From JALUUH01 sp964636675 (GTDB taxonomy: Bacteria; Pseudomonadota; Gammaproteobacteria; S012-40), in assembly GCA_964636675.1 (NCBI GenBank), contig CAZWUO010000178.1:1-7720 (forward strand): a stretch of DNA of 7,720 bases, written 5' to 3'. The first letter of the stretch is position 1, and every line of letters starts with the position of its first letter. Of this stretch, positions 1 to 6,796 are shown piece after piece. The translations under genes were made by a program, and so were the position numbers. The notes under the pieces are model-generated. The model was not told where the DNA came from and made no database searches. It saw nothing but the letters and a program-made list of their open reading frames with translations.

Positions 1-413
1 CCAAGTGCAACATCATAATAGGACGCTGTAAAGGGTGATTGAATTCCTTTATAGCCGAATATTATGCCGCCTACGACATGGAGCATGTCAGGGTCACTCG
101 AAGCTGCAGGCGCTAGATTAAGTTTTCCTCCGATACGTAGGCTTCGGCCTAGTGTAATTACCGATGACATTTCAATCATGCTGTGCAATGTTTGTTGCTC
201 GATATAAGACATAGTGCCCATATTAATCGAATAGTTGGTTGTGAAGGGTTCCATGATTTGATTAAGGACGGCAGCACTTGCTTCTATCGCATCGTTACTT
301 GCAAGCATTGGCGAGTGAAAAGTAGTGAGTAACAACAAAAAAGCATGAATTATTTTTATCTTGCTTTTTGTGTTGGTGAGCGTCGAGGACGTATTGCGTT
401 GACTTTTTTTCAT
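1..413 (-). CDS. Partial secreted protein of unknown function, 5' part only (C-terminus beyond window)
   Basis: This minus-strand frame runs without a stop from an ATG at 411-413 to the window edge, giving about 137 residues. I do not recognise the family. The N-terminus has a long basic, polar region (residues 1-20, starting MKKSQRN), then a hydrophobic stretch around residues 21-32 and a small-residue site ending PMLA at residue 38. This looks like a Sec signal peptide cleaved before SND, so the product is probably periplasmic or outer-membrane. The mature part alternates polar and hydrophobic residues with glycines (for example GGIIFGYKG and SPFTASYYD), compatible with beta-strands of a barrel, but that is inference. 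The ribosome site is weak (GTGAGAAC, some 15 bases upstream). It lies 68 bases downstream of the CWC gene on the same strand and could share its transcript. Confidence 0.7.
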   Translation of the reverse strand, partial: MKKSQRNTSSTLTNTKSKIKIIHAFLLLLTTFHSPMLASNDAIEASAAVLNQIMEPFTTNYSINMGTMSYIEQQTLHSMIEMSSVITLGRSLRIGGKLNLAPAASSDPDMLHVVGGIIFGYKGIQSPFTASYYDVAL

Positions 414-465
414 TTTTTTTTGCTTTGTTCTCACTGAGTATTTTAAATAAGCAGTTCTTCTCTAA

Positions 466-513
466 GTATTAACTGTAAATTTTACCGCTTTGGTTTTTGC
501 AAACAGTTAATAC
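466..513. repeat. Perfect 11-bp inverted repeat (stem-loop) straddling the CWC stop codon
   Basis: GTATTAACTGT at 466-476 is the exact reverse complement of ACAGTTAATAC at 503-513, with a 26-base loop. The stem spans the last codons and stop of the CWC gene (stop at 482-484) and sits between that gene and the next gene on the same strand. No run of T follows on either side, so it is not a standard intrinsic terminator. It could be an RNA processing or attenuation hairpin, or an operator for the downstream gene. Confidence 0.5.
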
Positions 514-697
514 AGATGCAGGATCTATGAATGTTTTTGTTAAGAATTTTATTGATCAGGCTCGCAGGAAATTTTTTATCCATACACCAGCATGCTGTAT
601 TACGATTTTTAGCTTGCACAACCATGCATTGATTCGGTTTGCCACAAAGCGGGCATTTTGCTTCGTTTATCTGCTTTAGTGTGTTAGGAGTGGACAA
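482..697 (-). CDS. Small cysteine-rich CWC-family protein, probable metal binder
   Basis: With the TTG start at 695-697 the product has 71 residues and eight cysteines. They form a CPLC pair (15 and 18), C24, the diagnostic C-W-C triplet (36-38) and a CxCxxC cluster (60, 62, 65). This spacing fits the cysteine-rich CWC family (Pfam Cys_rich_CWC), small and probably zinc-binding proteins of unknown function. The TTG start is chosen because GAAGGAAG lies five bases upstream; another in-frame TTG at 710-712 would add five residues but has no ribosome site. The gene overlaps the 3' end of the thioesterase gene by 14 bases, so the two are probably translationally coupled. No signal peptide is visible, so it should be cytoplasmic. 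Confidence 0.8.
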   Translation of the reverse strand: MSTPNTLKQINEAKCPLCGKPNQCMVVQAKNRNTACWCMDKKFPASLINKILNKNIHRSCICINCLQKPKR

Positions 698-1121
698 CGT
701 AGCTTCCTTCAAATATCACTGCGGGAAGATCGTCGCTCAGAATTTTCGAGATCAGTTTAACCCGCGCGATATTTTTTCTCTTATACCTGTGAATGAATTT
801 GTCACATTGCTCTTGAGAAGAAAAGGTACTCGTGGCGATTATATCAGACGCCACAGGTCGTAGAAATTTGGTATTGCTTTCTTGGATGACGATATGTCCG
901 GTTAAGCCGTGTTGTTTCAATACCAAATAAATCAAGCCCCATCCGGATAAAACCGAGACAGAATATAAGCTGCCACCGAAGGCAGTGGATTTATGGTTAA
1001 TGTTTTTTGCAAGTGGTGCGAATAATGTGAGCGCCAGTCCAGAAAACGCTTTGGTCTCAATGCATATATCATTAGTCAGCGGTATTTCAGACCGTAATAC
1101 TTGTTGCAGCTCTTCGATCAT
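684..1121 (-). CDS. YiiD_C-type hotdog-fold thioesterase domain protein
   Basis: The 145-residue product looks like the stand-alone thioesterase domain found at the C-terminus of YiiD (Pfam YiiD_C), a hotdog-fold family thought to act on acyl-CoA-type thioesters. What is visible is the pattern of a short N-terminal helix, the strand PLTNDICIETKAFSG (about 14-28), the turn and central helix LAKNINHKSTAFGGSLY (about 37-53) followed by a hydrophobic helix to about residue 68, and later strands around IVIQES and VKLISKIL. The true substrate is unknown. The ATG start has an AAAGGA site about 12 bases upstream, a rather long spacing. That site immediately follows the stop of the beta-barrel remnant at 1138, so the thioesterase may once have been second in an operon. 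It overlaps the CWC gene downstream. Confidence 0.85.
   Translation of the reverse strand: MIEELQQVLRSEIPLTNDICIETKAFSGLALTLFAPLAKNINHKSTAFGGSLYSVSVLSGWGLIYLVLKQHGLTGHIVIQESNTKFLRPVASDIIATSTFSSQEQCDKFIHRYKRKNIARVKLISKILSDDLPAVIFEGSYVVHS
703..710 (-). promoter_or_regulatory. Ribosome binding site that decides the CWC start
   Basis: On the minus strand this reads GAAGGAAG, five bases before the TTG at 697. The other possible TTG at 712 has no purine-rich site in front of it. The signal lies inside the thioesterase reading frame, as expected for coupled overlapping genes. Confidence 0.55.
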
Positions 1122-1137
1122 GTTGTCTTAGTGTCCT

Positions 1138-1269
1138 TTAAAATCTAAACTCTATGCCGGCAAACGGTCCGTGTAAAGCACTGTTCGAGGTTTTGATAAT
1201 GCGATAACCTATTTTGCTCGTGAAATTTTTAACATAACTGAGGCCGACATGCCCTGAACCTAGAATCCG
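1138..1269 (-). pseudogene. C-terminal remnant of an outer-membrane beta-barrel protein
   Basis: A minus-strand frame is open from 1296 to a TAA at 1138-1140 (52 codons) but has no ATG, GTG or TTG start. Its last 37 residues begin HVGLSYVKNF and end GPFAGIEFRF followed by the stop. The alternating hydrophobic pattern closing on a terminal phenylalanine is the usual C-terminal signature of an outer-membrane barrel recognised by the BAM complex. Before it, residues RILGS are encoded across the 14-bp element-like repeat at 1257-1270; further upstream the frame loses its barrel character and reaches a TAA at 1297-1299. I infer that the 5' part of a barrel gene preceding the thioesterase has been lost. 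Chance resemblance in a short frame remains possible. I cannot name the family. Confidence 0.5.
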
Positions 1270-1270
1270 C
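1257..1270. repeat. Solo 14-bp copy of the terminal repeat of the 4043-4290 element
   Basis: AACCTAGAATCCGC here is the exact reverse complement of GCGGATTCTAGGTT at 4273-4286, within the right terminal inverted repeat of the palindromic element. No other part of the element is recognisable next to it. It lies at the point where the barrel remnant stops looking like coding sequence, so it may mark a deletion or insertion junction. Confidence 0.45.
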
Positions 1271-1295
1271 TTTTTAAAGGAAGGGGGATTTTTGC

Positions 1296-1324
1296 TTTAC
1301 AATATAAGTATTCTCTAATACACT
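1296..1324 (+). promoter_or_regulatory. Candidate sigma-70 promoter for the MMPL transporter cluster
   Basis: TTTACA (1296-1301) is one base from the -35 consensus. A 17-base spacer leads to TACACT (1319-1324), which matches four of six -10 bases. An alternative pairing is TTGCTT (1292-1297) with TCTAAT (1314-1319). The 14-bp dyad GTATTCTCTAATAC (1308-1321) overlaps both -10 candidates and could be a repressor site. The transporter start follows 44 bases downstream, with AGAGGG at 1357-1362 as ribosome site. Confidence 0.45.
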
Positions 1325-1367
1325 TGGGTTCGTGATGTTTGATTCTCAACTTTTATAGAGGGCAGCT

Positions 1368-4073
1368 ATGGTGCTTACTAAGCCGAATAAACTCATTCAA
1401 TATTCTGTGGATAAACCTCGAATGGTGACCACGGCAATGTTGCTTTCCACGGCCCTGGTTATCATGCTGGCCTTGCTGCCAAGCCTTTGGCCTGCTACGT
1501 TTTCTATGTTGAATCCGCTTGCAGTGGATACTGACCCCGAGAATATGTTGTCCAGTGAGGAGCCGGTCAGATTATTTCATCATGCGATGAAACAGGAGTT
1601 TTCCTTATCCGATATGGTCGTCGTTGGTGTGGTGAATGATGAACACCCGGAGGGAGTGTTTAATCCACAATCACTGCGTCAGATTTATGAGTTGACAGAA
1701 TTTGCAAAAACACTGGTGTGGCCAGATCCCGATGCACAGCCAGGGCAAGCTAAGTCGCTAGCAGGGGTGCTTGAAGTCGATATGATTGCGCCTTCTTTAG
1801 TCGACAGTATCGAGCAAGCAGGCTTGGGGGCTGTGAAATTTGACTGGCTGATGCCGCAGCCGCCGACCAGCCAAGCGCAGGCGCTAGCTATTAGGGAAAG
1901 AGCGCAGAAAATTCCATTGTTAAACGGCACCTTGGTCAGTGACGATGGTAAAGCGATCGCTTTATATCTGCCATTGTCGGACAAGCACTATAGTTATCAG
2001 GTTAAACAGGCGCTAGAGGAAAAAATTTCGAGTTGGGGAGATGATCAGCAGAATCAATATCATATTACGGGTTTACCCGTAGCGGAAGATACGTTTGGCA
2101 TCGAAATGTTTTATCAAATGGCTGTATCAGCACCATTGGCGATGCTGGTCATTTTTTTACTGCTTTGGTATTTTTTTAAAAAACTGGTGCTTGTTGTGTC
2201 GCCGATGATTGTTGCCATGGTTTGCTCATTATCTACCATGGCGGTATTTATTATTTCGGGCAATACGATACACATCATGAGTTCGATGATTCCGATTTTT
2301 ATTATGCCGATTGCAGTGCTTGATTCGGTGCATATTTTATCTGAGTTTTTTGATCAATATCAAAAAACCAGAGACCGCAAAGCGACCTTGCTTAAAGTCA
2401 TGGGGCATTTGTTTAAGCCAATGTTATTCACTACTTTAACCACGATGGCTGGCTTTGCTTCCTTGTATTTTACGCCCATACCGCCGGTTCAGGTGTTTGG
2501 CTTGTTTGTTGCCATAGGGGTGTTTTTAGCCTGGTTTTGGACGATTACCTTTATTCCCGCATTCATCATGTTTATCCCAGAAAAACGCCTAGAAAATTTT
2601 GGTTATGCAAAAAATGATGGCAGTGCCGAGCAAAGTCTGTTGTCTAAGGTGTTGCAGAAAACAGGGCGTGTTAGCTTTCAGCAAAGAAAATTGATTATTC
2701 TTGGGTCGCTGGTTGCGCTGGTGATTGCGCTGATTGGGATTAAGCAAATCAATATTAATGATAATCCTACAAAATGGTTTGAGGAGTCCCACCCCATTCG
2801 GGTTGCGGATAAGGTGCTTAACGAGAAGTTTGCGGGCACATACCTGACTTATCTCGCCTTAGAGTCTACAGAACTTAATGAACCCGTGGAGCATTATAGT
2901 AAAGATTTATTGGTAAAAATTTATGCGCTTAAATCGGCGCTGGTTGACCTTAGTTCGAGCCAAGGCAGTGCGCTGGTAAACGATTTATCAATGTTTATCG
3001 TGCAGCAAGTAAAAACCAAGCAAAGCAAGGAGGAATTATTAACATTTCTCGATGCACATATTGCCAAGCAATTAGATACGGTCGAATCGGGGGCATATGA
3101 TTTTTGGGAGCAAGTACAGCAGCTTATCGATTTAGAAAAACAAGCATCAGAAGTTTTCAAAACTCCGGAAGTACTTTTGTATATAGAAGGTCTGCAAACC
3201 TATCTGAAAGATATTCCCGTGGTTGGAAAATCGAATTCTATTGTAGATATTGTAAAAACGGTTCATCGTGAGTTGTACTTGGGGAATGTGGATGATTTTC
3301 GTATTCCTGATAATAGAAATGCTGTCGCGCAAACATTATTAACGTATCAGAACAGTCATCGACCACATGATTTGTGGCATTTTGTGACGCCGGATTATCG
3401 CAAAGCCAATATCATGTTGCAATTACGCAGTGGTGATAATCAGGATATGTTGCAAGTTGAGCAAGCTGTGCAAGCATATTTCGAGCGCAATCCACCGCCT
3501 ATTGAGTTGTCTCATCGTTGGTTTGGCTTGACTTATATTAATAGCGTTTGGCAGGAAAAAATGGTCGCAGGAATGGTAAATGCGTTAGTGGGTAGTTTTA
3601 TCATTGTATTTATGATGATGAGCTTTTTGTTTCGCTCAATGTTATGGGGTTTGTTATCGATGATTCCCCTAACCATGAGTCTGGCTTTGATCTACGGGGT
3701 CATTGGTTTAGTGGGCAAGGATTATGATATGCCTGTGGCGGTGCTGAGTGCATTGAGCTTAGGCTTGGCGATTGATTATGCCATCCATTTTCTTTCGCGT
3801 ACACGACAGATTTATGCCATACATGGTAACTGGCCGGATACCTTGGACGCTGTGTTTGGTGAGCCAGCGCGTGCAATTACGCGCAATGCAATTATTGTGG
3901 GCGTGGGTTTTTTGCCTTTATTGGCGGCGCCGCTGGTGCCGTATCAAACCGTAGGTGTATTAATCGCTTCGATTCTGCTTGCTGCGGGGGTGGCATCATT
4001 GCTGATGCTGCCAGCCCTGATAAGCGTGTTGCAGAAGTATCTGTTTAACCAAGATTCCGCAGTTGACCGCTAA
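1368..4073 (+). CDS. RND-superfamily MMPL/COG1033-type inner-membrane transporter
   Basis: The 901-residue protein has the duplicated RND layout. There is one N-terminal membrane helix (about 19-42), a periplasmic domain (about 43-250), five helices (about 254-402), a seventh helix (about 440-460), a second large periplasmic domain (about 461-730) and five more helices (about 733-889). The halves carry matching motifs at the fourth helix of each repeat: AVLDSVHILSEFF with Asp319, and GLAIDYAIHFLSRTR with Asp803. These are the likely proton-relay acids. This is the predicted exporter group that includes MmpL and HpnN; such proteins usually move lipids or other hydrophobic molecules by proton motive force. 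The stretch from about 500 to 597 in the second periplasmic domain is mainly helical and looks like an insertion. AGAGGG lies five bases before the ATG. The final codons (about LFNQDSAVDR) fall within the terminal repeat of the downstream element, so the native C-terminus may have been altered. It probably works with the next two genes. Confidence 0.9.
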   Translation: MVLTKPNKLIQYSVDKPRMVTTAMLLSTALVIMLALLPSLWPATFSMLNPLAVDTDPENMLSSEEPVRLFHHAMKQEFSLSDMVVVGVVNDEHPEGVFNPQSLRQIYELTEFAKTLVWPDPDAQPGQAKSLAGVLEVDMIAPSLVDSIEQAGLGAVKFDWLMPQPPTSQAQALAIRERAQKIPLLNGTLVSDDGKAIALYLPLSDKHYSYQVKQALEEKISSWGDDQQNQYHITGLPVAEDTFGIEMFYQMAVSAPLAMLVIFLLLWYFFKKLVLVVSPMIVAMVCSLSTMAVFIISGNTIHIMSSMIPIFIMPIAVLDSVHILSEFFDQYQKTRDRKATLLKVMGHLFKPMLFTTLTTMAGFASLYFTPIPPVQVFGLFVAIGVFLAWFWTITFIPAFIMFIPEKRLENFGYAKNDGSAEQSLLSKVLQKTGRVSFQQRKLIILGSLVALVIALIGIKQININDNPTKWFEESHPIRVADKVLNEKFAGTYLTYLALESTELNEPVEHYSKDLLVKIYALKSALVDLSSSQGSALVNDLSMFIVQQVKTKQSKEELLTFLDAHIAKQLDTVESGAYDFWEQVQQLIDLEKQASEVFKTPEVLLYIEGLQTYLKDIPVVGKSNSIVDIVKTVHRELYLGNVDDFRIPDNRNAVAQTLLTYQNSHRPHDLWHFVTPDYRKANIMLQLRSGDNQDMLQVEQAVQAYFERNPPPIELSHRWFGLTYINSVWQEKMVAGMVNALVGSFIIVFMMMSFLFRSMLWGLLSMIPLTMSLALIYGVIGLVGKDYDMPVAVLSALSLGLAIDYAIHFLSRTRQIYAIHGNWPDTLDAVFGEPARAITRNAIIVGVGFLPLLAAPLVPYQTVGVLIASILLAAGVASLLMLPALISVLQKYLFNQDSAVDR

Positions 4074-4290
4074 TCTCGTGACATAACTCACTGAAATGCC
4101 AGAGTTAACGACTGAATCAAGCTTTCATCCTGGAGGTGAGTCCCGCTACGCGCCGAATTGCACGCTTGCGGCGGCGTATCTCTGCGTTGTCGCTCCTTGG
4201 AATAGCTCACTATTCCGCGTCGCTACGCCTGGATATACACCACCGCAAACGCACACTTCAACTCGTCCAACTGCGGATTCTAGGTTTAAC
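4043..4290. repeat. MITE-like imperfect palindromic element with terminal inverted repeats
   Basis: The ends at 4043-4067 and 4265-4290 are imperfect inverted repeats, 22 matches over 25 positions plus one single-base gap, both containing TCCGCAGTT or its complement. Inside is a second inverted pair (4155-4182 with 4232-4259) around a central hairpin. The element is richer in GC than its surroundings and has no convincing gene or transposase, so if mobile it would need help from elsewhere. GTTTAACCAA occurs directly at 4043-4052 and 4284-4293. This could be a target duplication, although it overlaps the inverted ends and the assignment is ambiguous. The left end overlaps the last ten codons and stop of the transporter gene; the right end lies 66 bases before the LolA-like start. 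A 14-bp inverted copy of its end is at 1257-1270. Confidence 0.7.
4155..4259. repeat. Nested stem-loop core of the palindromic element
   Basis: The outer arms 4155-4182 and 4232-4259 pair at 21 of 28 positions. The inner stem GGAATAG (4199-4205) and CTATTCC (4210-4216) encloses a CTCA loop, and GCGT at 4184-4187 can pair with ACGC at 4226-4229 between them. Four of the seven mismatches in the outer arms are C against A on the plus strand, which become G-U wobble pairs in a minus-strand transcript. An RNA from the minus strand would therefore fold better than one from the plus strand. No T-run follows, so a terminator role is not supported. Confidence 0.6.
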
Positions 4291-4356
4291 CAAAAGTCCA
4301 ACGAATAGCATGGGCATAATCCCATTATTTAGTCGGTATCCAAAAAAGGATTTGAT

Positions 4357-5190
4357 ATGTATCAATTAAAGCCAATCGTTAGTGTGTTGCTGGTTCAAGT
4401 TATGCTGTTTCTTTTATTGATGAATTCGTCAGTGGCTAATGATTTATCCGTTGAAGATATCGTTCAACGTTCTAATCAGGTTGTTTATTACCAAGGTAAA
4501 AGTGGCCGAGCTCAGGTTTCGATGGTGATTACAGATAATAAAGGCCGTGAAAGAAAAAGACAGATGACGGTGTTACGCAGAGATGTAGCAGATTCTGATG
4601 CGCTAACAGGGTTAGCATATCTCAGCGATCAGAAATTTTATATTTATCTGCGTCGACCGGCAGATGTTAGAAAAATGACCTTTCTGGTATGGAAGCATTT
4701 ACAGGAAAATGATACACGTTGGGTTTATCTGCCGGCCTTGGACTTGGTCAAACGAATTGCAGCAAGCGATAAACGAACTAGTTTTGTAGGCTCAGATTTT
4801 TTCTACGAAGATATTTCGGGAAGAAATCTTGACGCCGACCGCTTTAGTTTGGAAGCAACCACTGATAAATTATATGTTGTTAAGAGTGTGCCTAAAGATC
4901 CCGAATCAGTGGAGTTTGCGTATTATCGAATTTATATTCATAAAGAAAGTTTTATCCCTATGAAGATAGAATATTTTGACAAAAAAAATACCAAGTATCG
5001 TGTTGCAAAAACATTGAAAGTGAAAAACATACAAGGATTTTCTACCGTGATCAAGGCGAGCATGGAGAATTTATTGACAGGAAGTAAGACGATTATGCGT
5101 TACCAAAAAGTAGAATATAATATCGGGCTTGATGATCAGCTTTTTACGGAGCGTTATCTTAGAAAATTTCCTAAGAAGTATTTACGCTAA
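4357..5190 (+). CDS. Periplasmic LolA-like 'outer membrane lipoprotein-sorting' protein
   Basis: The 277-residue product has a clear signal peptide: a short N-region, a hydrophobic core at about 7-22, and cleavage after SSVA at residue 27. The mature protein matches the LolA-like family (Pfam LolA_like, PF17131) through RWVYLPALDLVKRI at 121-134 followed by SDKRTSFVGSDFFYEDI at 137-153, the hallmark of that family. These proteins have a half-barrel fold with a hydrophobic cavity, related to LolA and LolB, and are often called outer membrane lipoprotein-sorting proteins by automatic annotation. True Lol function is unlikely; carrying a hydrophobic ligand across the periplasm for the neighbouring MMPL pump is the better inference. 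AAGGA at 4346-4350, six bases from the ATG, sets the start. The gene follows the transporter after the inserted palindrome and precedes the barrel gene closely. Confidence 0.87.
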   Translation: MYQLKPIVSVLLVQVMLFLLLMNSSVANDLSVEDIVQRSNQVVYYQGKSGRAQVSMVITDNKGRERKRQMTVLRRDVADSDALTGLAYLSDQKFYIYLRRPADVRKMTFLVWKHLQENDTRWVYLPALDLVKRIAASDKRTSFVGSDFFYEDISGRNLDADRFSLEATTDKLYVVKSVPKDPESVEFAYYRIYIHKESFIPMKIEYFDKKNTKYRVAKTLKVKNIQGFSTVIKASMENLLTGSKTIMRYQKVEYNIGLDDQLFTERYLRKFPKKYLR

Positions 5191-5233
5191 AGGCCTAAAC
5201 ATCGATGTTACTGAATTTATCGCTTACTTTTTC

Positions 5234-5239
5234 AGGAGG
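5234..5239 (+). promoter_or_regulatory. Strong ribosome binding site that favours the GTG start at 5250
   Basis: AGGAGG lies ten bases before an in-frame GTG at 5250-5252. The upstream ATG at 5205 has only AAGG about eleven bases before it, and would place an atypical 15-residue extension ahead of the signal peptide. Confidence 0.55.
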
Positions 5240-5249
5240 TAGCGCTACG

Positions 5250-6632
5250 GTGAGTAGAGTAATGGCCATCTGCATCTTGTTGCTGCTGTTCTTAACTGAG
5301 GCACTTGCAGATGATGCATCATCTGCTGTGGGTCACGAATTACCTGAGTTTTCGATATCTGATGAGACTATTTTCGACGATACGACGGAAGATCTTGATG
5401 AGCATGCCAGCGATTTTTGGTCAGGTCTTGAGGCGTCCGTAGATCTCAGAAACGGATACTGGCGGAAGAGACAATCCTATTTAACTGAACAAGCCCTCCG
5501 CGAGGCTAGAATACAGCTTGAATTCGATAAAGATACTGATTTAATTACTTATTCAGTTGCCGCAGACTTTATTTATGATGTGGTGCGGGTCGCAGATGTT
5601 GAGGCTGCTTATGCGGTGGATTTGCAAAACGGCGATGGCTGGTTGGATTTAAGACATTTGAATATCAGTTTTACACCTATAGATTTTATGGATGTAAAAA
5701 TAGGTCGGCAGATTGTGACTTGGGGAACCGGTGATCTCATTTTTATTAATGATTTGTTTCCAAAAGACTGGAATGCCTTTTTTATAGGACGCAAAGAAGA
5801 GTATTTGAAAGCACCCTCGGATGTCATAAAGCTGACATTGTTTCACGATGTAGTCAATCTTGATATTGTTTATACCCCAGTCTTTGATGCAGATAGATAT
5901 GTTGATGGCAAACGCGTCTCGTATTTTAATCCACAGCTAAACCGGATAGCCGGTGTTAACTCGGTGTTTTTGGTTGAGCAGCCAGATAAACTTTTTGAGA
6001 GTCAAGAGTTTGCATTAAGAGCCTTTCGAAACTTAGCAAATTATGAGTTAGCGGCCTATGGCTATCAAGGTTATTGGAAAAGTCCGATGGGTATTAATTC
6101 TAATGGTGTTTTTATTTTTCCACGTTTGAGTGTGCTTGGAGCAAGCGTACGTGGCCCGTTATTTGATGGTATTGCTAATATCGAATTTGGGCAGTATAGG
6201 TCGGGTGATGATCGTCGTGGGAATAATGCCTTTATTCAAAATAGTGAGTTCAGAGGGCTTTTGGGATATGCGCAGGAAGTCGTCAGAGATCTCACTGCAA
6301 GTGTTCAATATTATTTCAGAAAAAAGGAACAGTATCCTAATTATCGAGTTGCACTAGAGGATGGAATGTCTGCGGAACAAGAATACCGGCATGAGATTTC
6401 GTTACGCTTGACGGGCATGGCGATGAGTCAAAAAGTAGTCTGGACTGTTTTTTCTTTATACGCACCGCGCGATGACGACGGTTTTGTACGTTCATCGCTG
6501 AAATATCAACAGGATGATCATTGCTCGTATACCCTGGGCGGAAATCTATTTTTTGGCGCAAGCATAAACACGGACAAGGGCCAGTTTCAAAATAATGATA
6601 ATATTTATTTTTCCCTAAGATTCGGATATTGA
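5250..6632 (+). CDS. Outer-membrane beta-barrel protein, probable partner of the MMPL/LolA-like pair
   Basis: From the GTG start the product has 460 residues (475 if the ATG at 5205 is used). It begins with a compact signal peptide cleaved after TEALA at residue 20, then a very acidic linker (about 30-53). The rest shows amphipathic strands with polar turns and ends YFSLRFGY before the stop, the aromatic C-terminal signature of BAM-assembled barrels. A conserved-looking segment at about 150-195 contains RQIVTWGTGDLIFINDLFP, then a conserved-looking FIGRKEEYLKAPSD stretch. I recognise this from uncharacterised barrel proteins (DUF1302 or alginate-export-like) that accompany MMPL and LolA-like genes, a memory-based link rather than a search. 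It begins 59 bases after the LolA-like stop (14 by the upstream ATG), so co-transcription is likely. Its likely role is the outer-membrane step of the same pathway; cargo and direction are unknown. Confidence 0.8.
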   Translation: MSRVMAICILLLLFLTEALADDASSAVGHELPEFSISDETIFDDTTEDLDEHASDFWSGLEASVDLRNGYWRKRQSYLTEQALREARIQLEFDKDTDLITYSVAADFIYDVVRVADVEAAYAVDLQNGDGWLDLRHLNISFTPIDFMDVKIGRQIVTWGTGDLIFINDLFPKDWNAFFIGRKEEYLKAPSDVIKLTLFHDVVNLDIVYTPVFDADRYVDGKRVSYFNPQLNRIAGVNSVFLVEQPDKLFESQEFALRAFRNLANYELAAYGYQGYWKSPMGINSNGVFIFPRLSVLGASVRGPLFDGIANIEFGQYRSGDDRRGNNAFIQNSEFRGLLGYAQEVVRDLTASVQYYFRKKEQYPNYRVALEDGMSAEQEYRHEISLRLTGMAMSQKVVWTVFSLYAPRDDDGFVRSSLKYQQDDHCSYTLGGNLFFGASINTDKGQFQNNDNIYFSLRFGY

Positions 6633-6796
6633 GTTTTGAGTTAGTTCATAAAGTACAAATCCTCGTCTTAAAAAAGTCTATTGGCCTTGGAACTTCTATT
6701 AGGCTTGTTAGTCATATTTGCACAGGCGGCGTAGACCGTCTTGGTTGCTGGTTATAGTTATTTGTTGAGGGTTCCTATAGGTTATAGGGAGGATTA

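Noticed and set aside
497..863. Plus-strand frames at 497-679 and 639-863
   Set aside because: Both are antisense to the well-supported CWC and thioesterase genes and show no domain or start signal.
4309..4324. Small hairpin ATGGG-CATAAT-CCCAT before the LolA-like gene
   Set aside because: A five-base stem with no T-run; not a terminator and not clearly regulatory.
4096..4369. Two plus-strand open frames (70 and 77 codons) inside the palindromic element
   Set aside because: They lie in inverted-repeat sequence, have biased composition and no good ribosome site, and the second runs past the real start of the LolA-like gene.
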